From contig JAAFIF010000005.1 in the NCBI GenBank assembly GCA_013298625.1, positions 124,001 through 188,000 on the forward strand: 64,000 bases of DNA, written 5' to 3'. Below, piece after piece: positions 1 through 9,543 of this stretch (the stretch's first letter is position 1; each line of letters begins with the position of its first letter). The notes under the pieces were generated by a model. It did no database searches and had not been told where the DNA came from. It saw nothing but the letters and a program-made list of their open reading frames with translations. This DNA comes from Myxococcales bacterium. GTDB lineage: Bacteria; Myxococcota_A; Polyangia; Polyangiales; Ga0077539. The translations under genes were made by a program, and so were the position numbers.

Positions 1-1178
1 GGGCTCTTGTGCCCGTGGATCATCGCGAGCAACAAGCGCTGCGTGATCACGTCGGGATAGCGACGGTTGGGCGCGGTCGAGTGCGAGTAGTGATCGAGCG
101 CGAGGCCGAAGTGCCCGGGCGCCGGCCCGTCGGCGGCCTTGGCGATGTACTCGCCTCTTCCGACGAGCTTCACGACGGACAGCGAAATCGCAGGAAACTC
201 TGCGGCGCGCTCTTCTTTCATCACCTTGAGAAAGCCCGCGAGCGCCGCCGACACCGGCTGGGGCGGCAGCTTGTAATCATATCCAGCGGCGAGGTCGACG
301 ATGCGTCCCCAGCGCTCGGGCGTCTTCACCGCGCGGCGCAGCGACGGGTAGCCGTTGGCGTCGAGGTTGCGCGCGACCGCTTGATTCACGGCGATCATCA
401 GCGACTCCACGAGCTGATTGGCGCGGTTTTGCACGCGCATCGCGACGTCGATCACGCGACCGTTGGCGTCGCGGATCGTGCGCGGCTCGGCGTTGTCGAG
501 GCCGAGCGCGCCCTTCTCGATGCGGTGCTTGCGCAGCAGCTGCGCGATCTTGTCCTGCACGCGCACCTGCCGCTCGAAGTCCGCCGAGCGCGCGAGCTCG
601 GCGGGCATGGGTCCCTCTCCCTCGAGCCACGCGCCCACGTGCGTGTAGTCGAGCTTGGCCCAATTGCGGACGATCGCTGAGTAGTGCGAAGCGCGCAGCG
701 GACGGCCGCTCGGATCGATGTCGATCTCGGTGACCATCGCGAGCCGCGTCTCGCCGGGCAGCAGCGAGGTGGCGTTCTCGCTGAGCGTTCGGTCGAGCAT
801 CGGAAACACCGCGCCGGCAGTATAAATGCTGGTGGAATTTTGCTTGGCTGCGAGGTCGATCGCCGAGTCGAGCGGCGCAAACGCGTCGACGTCGGCGATG
901 GCGACGCGGAGGCGCACGACGCCGTGATCGAGCTCTTCGACCACTTCGAGCTGGTCGAGGTCGCGCGAGTCTTCGTTGTCGACCGAGGTCCAGAGCAGGT
1001 CCGTGAGGTCCTTCGCGGACCGCGCGCGCGCTGCGGCGTCGAGGGGTCGAACCGCTTCGATCTCCCTCTTCGCAGCGGCGGGCGTGTCCGTGAGAAACTC
1101 TCGATCCTTCATCGCGCGGCGCGCGAGCTCGAAGAGGTCGATGCGGTCGTCGATTCCATTGCCGTCGCGGTCGATCAT
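1..1178 (-). CDS. RNB-domain ribonuclease (RNase II/R family), C-terminus cut by window edge
   Basis: Predicted 3'-to-5' exoribonuclease for RNA turnover in the cytoplasm. The minus-strand frame opens at ATG 1178 and stays open to base 1, so at least 392 residues are present and the stop lies outside. An RNB catalytic signature SVDNEDSRDLDQLEV lies at residues 65-79, with Asp67, Asp73 and Asp75 matching three of the four catalytic aspartates of RNase II; the fourth position is Gln76. Near the edge HYSHSTAPNRRYPD matches the family's conserved RRYPD element. The N-terminus before the RNB core is only about 60 residues, so the cold-shock domains of RNase R are absent, as in compact RNB proteins. 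No strong Shine-Dalgarno sequence precedes the ATG, so the start is moderately sure. The family call is firm; substrate and symbol are not. Confidence 0.85.
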   Translation of the reverse strand, partial: MIDRDGNGIDDRIDLFELARRAMKDREFLTDTPAAAKREIEAVRPLDAAARARSAKDLTDLLWTSVDNEDSRDLDQLEVVEELDHGVVRLRVAIADVDAFAPLDSAIDLAAKQNSTSIYTAGAVFPMLDRTLSENATSLLPGETRLAMVTEIDIDPSGRPLRASHYSAIVRNWAKLDYTHVGAWLEGEGPMPAELARSADFERQVRVQDKIAQLLRKHRIEKGALGLDNAEPRTIRDANGRVIDVAMRVQNRANQLVESLMIAVNQAVARNLDANGYPSLRRAVKTPERWGRIVDLAAGYDYKLPPQPVSAALAGFLKVMKEERAAEFPAISLSVVKLVGRGEYIAKAADGPAPGHFGLALDHYSHSTAPNRRYPDVITQRLLLAMIHGHKS

Positions 1179-1298
1179 GGATCGAGAGGATAGACCGACT
1201 TCAGGGCGGACCGAGCGGACAACAGAGCGCCCGCGGTTGGGTTGCGAGCGGGCTTGCGCAGCGCGCGCTGCGGCGCGCACCCTTGGCGACAGCCATCG

Positions 1299-1970
1299 AT
1301 GCGAAGACGAACGGCACTGACCCTCGCGTGCGCGGCGATCGCCGCGACGACGCTCGATCCCCGCGCGCTCTTCGGCTCGATCGAAGACCAACGCGCGCGG
1401 CTGCCTCCCGCCGCGGACAGCGACGCGGGCGCAGACTGCAGCGACCCAGCGGCGGGTGTGTGGCTGGGCCAGCAGTACAACCCGCGCTCGCGCTCGTGGC
1501 AGCGATACGAGCTGAACGTGCAGCGAGCGAGCCCCGGATCAAACGAGCTGACGGGAGAGGTGCGCGTGCACTTCTGGAGCGGGTGGCATTCGCACAGCAC
1601 GCCCTTGATGGACTGCAGCAGACCGCACCTGTCCGCGGAGGTGATCCAGCGCGCGACGGGGACGTTCGACGGAGCACAGCTCGCGTTTGGAGGCCACGAC
1701 TGGCGCGTCTCGCGGATCTTCTGCCAGCCTCCCGGAACGCGCATCTCGTACAACCCCGATCACTTCTCGGGCGCGCTCGACACGACGACGCAAGAGTTTC
1801 AGTCGGTCAACAACGACGGGGGCAGCGCGGTCAACGAGCCCGTCGTGTTTCGCCGCGTCCGGTGCCCCGAGACCAGCGCGCAGCGCGCGGTGGTGGTCGT
1901 TGCGCCCACCGTTCCGCAGGTGGTTCCGCGGGCAGAGGGCAGACGATCGCTCTTCGGCTGCTCGCGCTGA
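1299..1970 (+). CDS. Secreted protein of unknown function
   Basis: A 223-residue protein I do not recognise. The start at ATG 1299 places MRRRTALTLACAAIAATT at the N-terminus, a typical Sec signal peptide (basic start, hydrophobic core, Ala-rich end), so the mature protein is probably periplasmic or outside the cell. The mature part is rich in Trp, Tyr and Ser, with four or five Cys that could form disulphides, and has segments such as VWLGQQYNPRSRSW and HFWSGWHSHSTP that suggest a small beta-rich domain. An in-frame ATG at 1242 would bury the signal sequence and is less likely. The gene is divergent from the ribonuclease gene and convergent with the next gene, with a long inverted repeat between them. 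Confidence 0.7.
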   Translation: MRRRTALTLACAAIAATTLDPRALFGSIEDQRARLPPAADSDAGADCSDPAAGVWLGQQYNPRSRSWQRYELNVQRASPGSNELTGEVRVHFWSGWHSHSTPLMDCSRPHLSAEVIQRATGTFDGAQLAFGGHDWRVSRIFCQPPGTRISYNPDHFSGALDTTTQEFQSVNNDGGSAVNEPVVFRRVRCPETSAQRAVVVVAPTVPQVVPRAEGRRSLFGCSR

Positions 1971-2009
1971 CTTGGATCGCGACGCGCAACGAAGGGGAGA
2001 AATAGAAAA

Positions 2010-2055
2010 CGCCGGTCAGGATGGCGTGGGGGGGGACCGCCTCGGCTGACCGGCG
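2010..2055. terminator. Inverted repeat between convergent genes, probable bidirectional terminator
   Basis: CGCCGGTCAG at 2010-2019 is exactly inverted as CTGACCGGCG at 2046-2055, and the 26-base spacer holds a further GGCG/CGCC pair. The hairpin sits 40 bases after the stop of the plus-strand secreted-protein gene and 143 bases past the stop of the minus-strand gene at 2198. There is no T-run, so this is called from position and stem quality only. Nothing else was recognised between 1971 and 2197. Confidence 0.5.
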
Positions 2056-2197
2056 CAACGAGAGATAATACACGTCACGTGCCAGATCGTGGTGCATTGA
2101 AATCACAGCACAATCATCGGGCCGCACGCCACGGACATTGCAGCTTCGAACGCAATCTCATTGCATCAGTGCAATCGCCCCACGAGTCGTCTCGGCC

Positions 2198-3217
2198 TCA
2201 GCGCACCACCCCGACGCGCTCTCGGACACGCGTGTCCTCGACAGACTCGCTGACGCCCTCGGGCAGCGAAGCGATCGTCGGCGCCGAGCCCGCAGGGTCC
2301 TGCAGGTACAGCGAGATCACCTGGCGCAGCGGCCCCATGAGCAGGTCCGCCATCACGTCGCCAGCGTCTGCCATCGCGCGCACCCGCAGCTCGCGCGCCA
2401 GCTTCTGGGGAACCTCCCCCGCCGTCGCTGGCATCGCCGACAGCGCGGCCGCGAGCACCGAAGCGACCAGCGCCGCGCCGAGCTCGGTCTCGAGAAACGC
2501 CGCGATCTTCGCGCGAAACGCCTCGTCGCCCGGCGCGAGGTGCCGCGTGAGCAGCCCCACGAGCGGCTCGCGCGTGAGCTTCACGAACTGCGATCCAGCG
2601 GTGCGCCACGCCGCGTCCGTCGCGTCCGTCTTGAGCGTGTCGATCAACGGAGAGTTCTGCTTCACCACGGGGACATCCTCCAACTTGCTCTTGCTGTTCG
2701 CGCGGGCCGAGTCATCGCTCCGCGCTGCCTTCTGCACTTCGATACCTGCCGCCCTCGCCGACGCGACGGGCCCCTGTCGAACGAGCTCGGCTGCGACGTT
2801 GAGCAGCCACTGCGACGCGCTCGGATCGGGCGCCGCTCGCTCTTCGCTCGACGCGACCTCGACCAGGACGAGCGCCGCTTCAGCGATCAAATCCTCCGTC
2901 GCTTGCGCCCTCGACGCGCCCTCGACCGCCGCGCCCGCGCTCGCGCGCCCCGCGTTCGCCGCGAGCTCGCGCACGATCAGCTCGCCGTTGGCCGACGGGA
3001 CTGCGAAGCGAGAGAGCGCGTGCGAGACCTGGTCGAACACCGCGACGACCAGCGTCGGGTGCGCTCTGTCTTTCGTGAGTGCGTTGCGCGAGTCGATCAG
3101 CGCCTTGCGCGCGCGACGCACGCTCGCGTCGACCTCGTGGGGCTTGGGCCAGCCGCCCTCGAACCACGGCCGCGCCGTCCGCAGCGCGAGCAAGACTGTG
3201 TTTCGTTGAGTGTTCAT
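2198..3217 (-). CDS. Hypothetical protein, mostly alpha-helical
   Basis: A 339-residue protein of unknown function. The start chosen is ATG 3217, preceded by AGAGGAGCGACC, a good ribosome site; the frame runs on to 3523 but that extension is low-complexity Arg/Pro sequence. The N-terminal half reads as amphipathic helices (for example LRTARPWFEGG, VFDQVSHALSRF). Residues about 260-300 are Ala-rich and hydrophobic (LGAALVASVLAAALSAMPAT), possibly a buried helix pair or a weak membrane segment. No signal peptide or catalytic motif was recognised. The gene is divergent from the large regulator gene at 3556, so it could share control with it, but nothing in the sequence proves that. Confidence 0.65.
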   Translation of the reverse strand: MNTQRNTVLLALRTARPWFEGGWPKPHEVDASVRRARKALIDSRNALTKDRAHPTLVVAVFDQVSHALSRFAVPSANGELIVRELAANAGRASAGAAVEGASRAQATEDLIAEAALVLVEVASSEERAAPDPSASQWLLNVAAELVRQGPVASARAAGIEVQKAARSDDSARANSKSKLEDVPVVKQNSPLIDTLKTDATDAAWRTAGSQFVKLTREPLVGLLTRHLAPGDEAFRAKIAAFLETELGAALVASVLAAALSAMPATAGEVPQKLARELRVRAMADAGDVMADLLMGPLRQVISLYLQDPAGSAPTIASLPEGVSESVEDTRVRERVGVVR

Positions 3218-3555
3218 CGGTCGCTCCTCTGCCTCGACGGCAGGCGCACGCCCCCCCTTCGAGCGAGCCGCGCCTGGCGGTCGCACAGAAATCACGGCGC
3301 CCGCGAAGCCCTCGCGGTGAAGGCTCCGTCGCTGCGCGCGCGGGGTAAATCGCTCGCTCGCCGCGAAGACGTTGCTCGACGACGCGCCAGAAGGCGCGTG
3401 CCGCCACGGTTCACGGTTCATGGTGTCTCTCGCGGCGCCGAGGCGATCGATCGCACAGCGAACGCGCGGCCCCTCGGACGGGCACGGGCCGCATCGAATG
3501 ACCACCATCGACGCCGACGTCAACGGTCCGCTCGCGACGAAATGTTCTACGCGAT
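3218..3555. other. Divergent intergenic region
   Basis: This 338-base gap separates the divergent genes starting at 3217 and 3556. I see no tRNA, repeat array or convincing coding frame in it, and no sigma-54 type TGGC-N7-TGC promoter that I would trust. It must hold promoters for both genes. The first bases upstream of 3217 contain the ribosome site of that gene. Confidence 0.4.
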
Positions 3556-6500
3556 ATGGTTGACCCGCTCCTTCGAAACGACGGAGGGGAAGAAGTCACC
3601 ACCACGATGGCCAACTGCGTCGGCCGCGAGCGAGAGCTCGCCTTCATCACGTCTCGACTCGAATCCACGGGGGCCAACGGGACCGCGCTCGTGCTCGTCT
3701 CGGGCCCCGCTGGGATCGGCAAATCCACGCTCCTCGGCGAGCTGCGCGAGCGCTCGCGGCTCGCGGGCTTCGCCGTGCTCGAAGGCTACTGCGTCCGCCA
3801 CGCGGCGTTTTGCCCGTGGGCCACCGTGGCCGCGCAAGCGCTGGCTTTCTTGCGCGCCCGCGGAGAGCACGAGCAGCTCGCGCCCGGCGACGTCGACGCG
3901 CTCGCGCCGCTCATCTCGGGCCGCGCGCCGCGCGAGCGAGAAGAAGACGACGAAGGAGCGCTGCACTTCGCCGGAGCCCTCTCGCGACTGCTCGCCGCGG
4001 TCGGTCGCGTGCGGCCCGTCCTCGTGCTCATGCGAGGCTTCTCTCAGGTCGACGAGTCCTCGCGGGCGCTGCTGCGCACGCTGCTCGACAGCGCAGGCCC
4101 CGCGGGCGAGCCCACCCCCGGCGCGCCCGCCGCGCTCGTCGTCGCCGCAGCTCGCAGCGAAGAAGTGGGAGAGCTGTCCGAGCACCCGCGCTCGAGCGTG
4201 GTCGCGCTGGACGGCCTCGAGCTCGAAGGCGTGCGAAAGCTCGTCAACGACGATGCGTTCTTGCAGCGACTGCTCGCGGCCACGGGAGGAGCTCCGGACG
4301 CGATCCTCGCGCTGCTCGATCGCCCGGCGACCCCGCGCGCGGCCGAAGCAAGCTCGCGCGTCGCGCAGCTCGGCGCGATCCAACGCACCCTCGTCGCGGC
4401 GCTCGCCATCGCTGGCCGACCGCTGCCCGTGCACGTTCTCGCCACGGCCGCTGGGGTGGACGCGAGCACCGCCGCGCGGGCGGTGCCTGCGCTGGTGGAC
4501 GCGCGCATGTTGTGGCGCAACCTCGACGCTTCGGTGGGCGACGTCGTGCTCGGCCTCGAGCTGCGCGACGACGGACAGGCAGCGGTCGCGCTGCTCGCCG
4601 ACGAGGAGCACACGGGGCTCGAGCAGCGCATGGGCGAAGCGCTCATCGAATGGGGAAAAGTCCCCGCAGAAGAGTGGCTCGGCCACTTGCTTCGCGGCCG
4701 CAGCGCGCAGAGCGCCGCGGGGCGCGCGACCGAGATCGCCCAGACCCTCCTGCGCAGACACGCGCCCGCTACGGCCATGCGCGTCGTGCTCGAAGCCTCG
4801 CGAGACGCCGACGGACCGATGCTCGCGCGGCTCGCGCCCATCGCCGCGCAAGCCGCGCGCGGGGCAGGCGCGCACACAGAGGCGCGAGGGCTCGTCGAGC
4901 GCGCCCGCGCCCACGACCGCAACGACGCCGCGCTCGCGCGCATCGCAGCGGAGCTCGCCCTCGCCGTCGGCGACCTCGACGCGTGCGAGTCGGCGCTGCG
5001 CGAGGCCCGCGAGCACGAAGCGAAGCACAGCGACGACGAGCGCGCGGCGATCGCCGCGGTGTCGGCCGAGTATTTCTTTCAGCGCGGCGCCCTCGACGAG
5101 GCCGAGCGCTACGCCCGCGCGGCCATCGAGCGCTCGCGCGAAGAGGCGCAAGTGCACACGCAGGCGCGCAACACGCTGACCAAGGTGTACCTCTGGCGCG
5201 GCGAGCTCGACCGCGCGTGGGACTGGACGCAAGAGCACATCACCCGCGCCCGAACGCGCGGCGCGACCACCGAGGTGCTGCGCGGCGTGATCAACCTCGG
5301 CGTCATCGCCGTGCGCCGCGGAGACCTCGACGACGCCGCCCGGCACTTCGAAGCCGCCCGCTCGATCGCCGCCCGAGGCGGCACCATGATGATGCGCGGG
5401 CTGCTCAAAGAAAACGAAGCCGTGCTCGCCCACCTGCGCGGCCGCTTCGGCGACGCGCTGGCGCTCTATCAAGACGCGCTCGGCATCTTGATCCGCGTCG
5501 GGCACCGACAATTTCTCGCGCGCGTCGCCAACAATCTCGGCGAGCTCTATGTGCAGGTGGGCGAGACGGGCCGCGCGCGGAGGCTCTGCGACTACGCAGC
5601 CCAGGTCGGCAGAGGGCTCGCCCGCGGGCTCGTCGCCGAAGGACTCTTGCTGCGCGGACAGATCGACCTGGCCGACGGGCACGTCGACGCCGCGCGCGCC
5701 GCGCTGCAAGAGGCGCTGTCGATGTTCGCGGCGTCCGGCGAATTCGCACGCGGGAGCGAGGCACACCTGCTGCTCGCCCGCGCCGCACTCAGCGAAGGAG
5801 ACACCGCGCGGGCATCGCAAGCGCTCGACGTGATCGCCGACGACGAAGAGCAGTCTGGTCTGCGCGTGCTCGCCGAGCGCGCCCAGGTGAGCGCCGAGCT
5901 CGCCCGCGCCGAAGGCCGCGACTCGCAGTCGATCGCGGCGCGCGCGCTCGAGCTGGCCGAACGAACGGGAGACGCGGACCTCGAGCTGCGGGCGCACGTG
6001 CTGTGCGGGCTCGCCGCGCTCGATCGGACCGACGTCGAGTCCGCTCGCACGCACGCAGCCGAGGCCGAGCGACGCAAGGCAGAGCTGCTCGCGCACGTCG
6101 GCGAGTCGCTGCGGGTCTCGTACGACGCGACGCTCGCGAAGGCCGGGCTGCAGCGGCTCGCATCGAGGCTCGACCTGGCCGCGGCTGAGTCGCGGGCGCT
6201 GCGCGCTCCGACGACGGCCGAGCGGACGCACAGCGCCTCGTCCGAGCGCAACGGGCTCATCGGCGACAGCGCGGTGATGAACGCGCTGCGAAGGCTGATC
6301 GCTCGCGTCGGCCCCGCGGACACCACGGTGCTCTTGCGCGGCGAGACTGGGACCGGAAAAGAGCGCGTCGCCGAGGCGATTCACCGCGCTTCCCGTCGGC
6401 GCGCAGGGCCGATGGTGAAGGTCAACTGCGCCGCGATCGGCGAGGGAGTGCTGCTGAGCGAGCTGTTTGGCCACGAGCGCGGCGCGTACACCGGCGCGCA

Positions 6501-7287
6501 CGGACGGCGAAAGGGCCGCTTCGAAGCGGCCGACGGCGGGACCATCTTCCTCGACGAGATCGGCGATATTTCTCCTGCGATGCAGAGCGCGCTGCTGCGC
6601 GTGCTGCAAGAGCACACGTTCGAGCGCGTCGGCGGCAACACACCGATCCGCGTCGACGTTCGCGTGATCGCTGCGACCAACAAGAACCTCGAAGACGCCA
6701 TGCGCGCAGGCGCGTTTCGCGAGGACCTGTACTACCGCCTCGCGGACATCACCGTGCGCATCGCGCCGCTGCGAGAGCGCATCGAAGACGTCCCGCTGCT
6801 CGCGACGCACTTCGTCGAGCTCGAAGCGCAGCAGTCCGCGCTCGAGCACCGCCGCCTGTCCGCCGCCGCGCTGCGCAAGCTCTGCGAGTACAGCTGGCCC
6901 GGCAACGTGCGCGAGCTCTACTCGAAGATCCGCAACGCGATGGTGATGTCCGAAGGGGACGAGATTCAGCCGGACGACGTTGATCTGCCGCACGTCGAGC
7001 AGCGGAGCGCCGACCGCGCTTCGTCGCCGTCGATCCTCGCCCCCGCCCTGGGCGATCGCAGCGAGGTGGACGTCGTGTACGAGCGCATTCGCGGCGGGGG
7101 CGTTCCGCTGTTCGAGATGCGCAAAGAGCTCGAAAAGGGCTGCATCCAGAAGGCGCTCGCAGAAGCGGGAGGAAACATCACCCGCGCCGCGACGCTGCTC
7201 GGAATGAAGCGACCACGACTGTCCCAGCTCGTGAGGGAGTACGGACTTGCGAAGGGGATCGACTCGGGGGACACTTCGGAGTCATGA
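3556..7287 (+). CDS. Giant regulator: AAA ATPase, TPR-like region, sigma-54 AAA+ domain, Fis-type HTH
   Basis: A 1243-residue cytoplasmic activator of sigma-54-type promoters. Residues 15-340 form a first ATPase module with Walker [10 protein letters not shown] at 50-58, like STAND/AAA_16 modules. Residues about 380-880 are Ala/Arg/Glu-rich helical repeats of TPR type, a likely protein-interaction or ligand sensor. From about 910 a sigma-54 interaction domain follows, with Walker A GETGTGK (929-935), the sigma-54 contact loop GAYTGA (976-981), Walker B FLDEIG and PGNVREL near 1116. The last 45 residues ([20 protein letters not shown]) are a Fis-like DNA-binding HTH. No receiver or FHA domain is present. 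An alternative start is ATG 3607, nearer a GGAGGGG. The next gene overlaps by four bases and is co-expressed. Confidence 0.88.
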   Translation: MVDPLLRNDGGEEVTTTMANCVGRERELAFITSRLESTGANGTALVLVSGPAGIGKSTLLGELRERSRLAGFAVLEGYCVRHAAFCPWATVAAQALAFLRARGEHEQLAPGDVDALAPLISGRAPREREEDDEGALHFAGALSRLLAAVGRVRPVLVLMRGFSQVDESSRALLRTLLDSAGPAGEPTPGAPAALVVAAARSEEVGELSEHPRSSVVALDGLELEGVRKLVNDDAFLQRLLAATGGAPDAILALLDRPATPRAAEASSRVAQLGAIQRTLVAALAIAGRPLPVHVLATAAGVDASTAARAVPALVDARMLWRNLDASVGDVVLGLELRDDGQAAVALLADEEHTGLEQRMGEALIEWGKVPAEEWLGHLLRGRSAQSAAGRATEIAQTLLRRHAPATAMRVVLEASRDADGPMLARLAPIAAQAARGAGAHTEARGLVERARAHDRNDAALARIAAELALAVGDLDACESALREAREHEAKHSDDERAAIAAVSAEYFFQRGALDEAERYARAAIERSREEAQVHTQARNTLTKVYLWRGELDRAWDWTQEHITRARTRGATTEVLRGVINLGVIAVRRGDLDDAARHFEAARSIAARGGTMMMRGLLKENEAVLAHLRGRFGDALALYQDALGILIRVGHRQFLARVANNLGELYVQVGETGRARRLCDYAAQVGRGLARGLVAEGLLLRGQIDLADGHVDAARAALQEALSMFAASGEFARGSEAHLLLARAALSEGDTARASQALDVIADDEEQSGLRVLAERAQVSAELARAEGRDSQSIAARALELAERTGDADLELRAHVLCGLAALDRTDVESARTHAAEAERRKAELLAHVGESLRVSYDATLAKAGLQRLASRLDLAAAESRALRAPTTAERTHSASSERNGLIGDSAVMNALRRLIARVGPADTTVLLRGETGTGKERVAEAIHRASRRRAGPMVKVNCAAIGEGVLLSELFGHERGAYTGAHGRRKGRFEAADGGTIFLDEIGDISPAMQSALLRVLQEHTFERVGGNTPIRVDVRVIAATNKNLEDAMRAGAFREDLYYRLADITVRIAPLRERIEDVPLLATHFVELEAQQSALEHRRLSAAALRKLCEYSWPGNVRELYSKIRNAMVMSEGDEIQPDDVDLPHVEQRSADRASSPSILAPALGDRSEVDVVYERIRGGGVPLFEMRKELEKGCIQKALAEAGGNITRAATLLGMKRPRLSQLVREYGLAKGIDSGDTSES

Positions 7288-7604
7288 AACGCATCGCGTT
7301 GGTTCTCACGGTGTTGGCATCGCTCACGGGCTGCGCAGCGACCACGGCGCAGCACAACACCATGGCCGGCATCACCGGCCACGGACGCTCGGTCGGCACG
7401 CAAGGCTCGACCGTCGCGCGCACCAACGACGTGGCGCTCAACACCCGCGAGATGAGCGACGGCTCGGGCCGCGAAGTGCGCGGGATCCCCACGCCGCAGC
7501 CGGTTCGTGAGCCGTCGATGGCCGCGCACTCGATCCCCGTCCCCCAGCCGCCGATCCCGATGCCGCAGATGCGCGGCGGCGGCGTCGCGTCGCGCTACCC
7601 GTGA
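7284..7604 (+). CDS. Small lipoprotein of unknown function
   Basis: A 106-residue protein beginning [17 protein letters not shown], a textbook lipoprotein signal with lipobox LTGC; Cys17 would be acylated. The mature part is short, low in hydrophobics and Pro-rich at its end (PVPQPPIPMPQM), so it is probably unfolded or a spacer-like surface peptide. Its ATG overlaps the stop of the large regulator gene (ATGA at 7284-7287), showing translational coupling. The pairing of an activator with a tiny lipoprotein may mean the lipoprotein takes part in, or reports on, the envelope process the activator controls, but that is inference. Confidence 0.75.
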   Translation: MKRIALVLTVLASLTGCAATTAQHNTMAGITGHGRSVGTQGSTVARTNDVALNTREMSDGSGREVRGIPTPQPVREPSMAAHSIPVPQPPIPMPQMRGGGVASRYP

Positions 7605-7617
7605 ACCACCAACGCCC

Positions 7618-7643
7618 ATCGCGCCCGTTTCGAGGGGCGTGAT
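7618..7643. terminator. Hairpin between convergent genes
   Basis: ATCGCGCCC at 7618-7626 pairs with GGGCGTGAT at 7635-7643 (nine pairs, one G-T) around an eight-base loop. It lies 14 bases past the stop of the lipoprotein gene and 65 bases past the stop of ribA. No T-run follows, so the terminator role rests on position. Confidence 0.4.
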
Positions 7644-7707
7644 CGTCTGTGTCGGGAGGGCTTTGATCGTTCGTGTCGCGACGCGGGTCGCCGAGACGCT
7701 GTCGCGT

Positions 7708-8355
7708 CTACTCCGCGTCGTCCGTGCCGACTGCCAACAGCTGCACGGGCAGCTTGTGCTGCATGCGGTCTCGCTTGGTCTCGAGGTAGGCGAGCGAGTG
7801 CGGGTTGGGTCGGATCAACACCGGAATACGACCGCGAACCTCGACGCCGAGCGACCTCAGGGCCTGCTCCTTCTCGGGGTTGTTGGTCATGAGCCGGACC
7901 GACTGCACGCCCAGCCAACGCAGCATCGCCGCGCTCTGATCGTACGTGCGCGAGTCGTCCGGAAGTCCGAGCTCACGGTTGGCGTCCACCGTGTCCACGC
8001 CCTGCGCCTGCAGCGCGTACGCGCGGATCTTGTTGGTCAACCCGATCCCGCGGCCCTCTTGGCGGAGGTACAGCACGACCCCGCGGCCGTTGCGGGCGAT
8101 GCGGCCGAGCGCGGCTTCGAGCTGCTCTCGGCAGTCGCACTTGAGTGAGCCCAGCACCTCGCTGGTCAAGCACTCCGAGTGCATGCGAACGGGAACGTCT
8201 TCGGCGCCCTTCACGTCGCCCGAGACGATCGCGACGTGCTCGCGTCCCTCGGGCTCGTGCGCCGAGCGAAACACATACACGTTGAACGAGCCGTGCCGCG
8301 TGGGCAGCGGCGTCTGCGCTTCAACGATGAGCTCAGAGTTGCTGGCGAGGGTCAT
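7708..8355 (-). CDS. ribA: GTP cyclohydrolase II
   Basis: Converts GTP to 2,5-diamino-6-ribosylamino-pyrimidinone phosphate, formate and pyrophosphate, the first step of riboflavin synthesis, in the cytosol. The 215-residue protein has the zinc-site segment CLTSEVLGSLKCDC (three Cys as in the E. coli enzyme) and the active-site element YLRQEGRGIGL. Length is normal for stand-alone RibA; there is no fused RibB domain. Start ATG 8355 is preceded by GGAGG about 12 bases upstream and gives the expected N-terminus; an in-frame ATG at 8400 would add 15 unlike residues. Convergent with the lipoprotein gene. I did not see an FMN riboswitch in the 249 bases upstream. Confidence 0.93.
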   Translation of the reverse strand: MTLASNSELIVEAQTPLPTRHGSFNVYVFRSAHEPEGREHVAIVSGDVKGAEDVPVRMHSECLTSEVLGSLKCDCREQLEAALGRIARNGRGVVLYLRQEGRGIGLTNKIRAYALQAQGVDTVDANRELGLPDDSRTYDQSAAMLRWLGVQSVRLMTNNPEKEQALRSLGVEVRGRIPVLIRPNPHSLAYLETKRDRMQHKLPVQLLAVGTDDAE

Positions 8356-8575
8356 CTGGACTGTCGTCCTCCACGGATCGCACGAGGCGATACGCGACAA
8401 TAGGGATTGTAGTGTTGTGGGTCCGAAGGAGTTCCGTCAGCCAGACGACGGGCGATGTTCGCGCGTGGTCCGGGACGGGTCGCAACCCTCTCCATGAGGA
8501 GATCGTGACGCGTCGTTGTCCGACGCTTGAATACTCCAGGGACTCTACGGCGGTTACGCTGAAAGGCAACCCTCC

Positions 8576-8594
8576 CTCGCGGTCCCTCCGCGAG
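8576..8594 (-). terminator. Short perfect hairpin after the B12-regulator gene
   Basis: CTCGCGG at 8576-8582 and CCGCGAG at 8588-8594 form a seven-pair stem with a five-base loop, starting 11 bases beyond the stop of the gene ending at 8605. There is no T-run. It could end that transcript or be part of the ribA leader. The rest of 8356-8604 shows nothing I recognise beyond ACAAT/ATTGT half-sites near 8405-8418. Confidence 0.3.
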
Positions 8595-8604
8595 ATCAAC
8601 GCCG

Positions 8605-9426
8605 TCACGCGTTCGTCACCAGCGTCTCGACGAACTCGACGAGCGAGTGGGTCTTGAACGAGTTGGCCGGCAGCACCTCGAGCTTCGAGGTCCCTTCTCC
8701 GCCGACGAACAGCTTGGCGCCCACCGACCGCGTGGCGATCGCGACCTGATTGACGCTGTCGCGCATCGACTCGAACGGGTGCGTCACCGCAAACGACAGC
8801 ACCACGGCGGACGGCTTGTCCGCGGTGATCATCAGCGCCAGGTCGGGCACCGGGCAGCGCGCGCCGAGCATCATCGCCGAATACCCCATGCCGACGAGCA
8901 ACACGGCCATCATCCGCAGCGCGATGTCGTGCTGCTCTTCGCCCGGCGCCGCGAGCAACACCCTGCCCTTGGTCGCCGGAACCTCGATCAGCGCCCGCAC
9001 TCGCGACAGCGAGTCCACCACGGTCTGCGCTGCCAGGTGCTCTTGCGCGACCGTCACCGCGCCGCGCGCCCAGCGCTCACCGATGTCGGCCAGCGCCGGG
9101 CCCGCCACGGTGTCGAAGACCGCCGCGAGCGAGAGCCCCTTCATCCTGAGCTGCGCAACCAGCGTGACGAGCCGGTCGGAGTCTCCCGAGAGCGCCAGGC
9201 TGCGAAACTGCGCGACGTAGTCGCTGCCGTCGACGCCCTCGCCCGCGGCCTTTTCGATGTCGTACTGATGTCGACGACGAAAGTCCGCGATGTCGGCCGC
9301 GCGAAACTTTCGGTGCCCGCCGGGGGTCCGAAAGCACAGCAGCGTTCCGGCGTCGGCCCATCGCTTGACCGTCGCTTCGCTCACGGCCAGCATGTCGGCC
9401 ACCTGTCGAGTCGTCAGGATATCCAC
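8605..9426 (-). CDS. MerR-type HTH plus B12-binding regulator with CarH photoreceptor signature
   Basis: A 273-residue transcription factor. Residues 1-55 are a MerR/excisionase-type winged helix (TTRQVADMLAVSEATVKRW, then TPGGHRKF in the wing). The rest is a cobalamin-binding unit: a helical cap with W119 and E129-H130, which is the Wx9EH motif that holds adenosyl-B12 in the CarH/LitR light receptors, followed by a Rossmann B12 domain with E164-Q-H166-D-I-A169 in place of the usual E/DxHxxG. His166 would be the lower axial ligand. By family it should repress in the dark and release DNA in light. Start is GTG 9426, since the frame otherwise runs into thiO; AAGAGA lies seven bases upstream. 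Target genes are not shown by the sequence; thiO and itself are nearest. Confidence 0.82.
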   Translation of the reverse strand: MDILTTRQVADMLAVSEATVKRWADAGTLLCFRTPGGHRKFRAADIADFRRRHQYDIEKAAGEGVDGSDYVAQFRSLALSGDSDRLVTLVAQLRMKGLSLAAVFDTVAGPALADIGERWARGAVTVAQEHLAAQTVVDSLSRVRALIEVPATKGRVLLAAPGEEQHDIALRMMAVLLVGMGYSAMMLGARCPVPDLALMITADKPSAVVLSFAVTHPFESMRDSVNQVAIATRSVGAKLFVGGEGTSKLEVLPANSFKTHSLVEFVETLVTNA

Positions 9427-9543
9427 GGTTGGTCTCTTGCTGTGTTCGGATGCCGCCTCGTCGCAGCCGTTGCGAGGATTCAACGCGACGGTTTGTGCTA
9501 AGGCCCTCGGGCTCGAACGCAGTGCAACTGGAGATCTGAAGCG

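Noticed and set aside
3547-6993. Very long minus-strand open frame opposite the large regulator
   Set aside because: It encodes Arg/Ala/His-rich low-complexity sequence typical of the antisense of GC-rich genes. The plus strand has clear ATPase and sigma-54 motifs.
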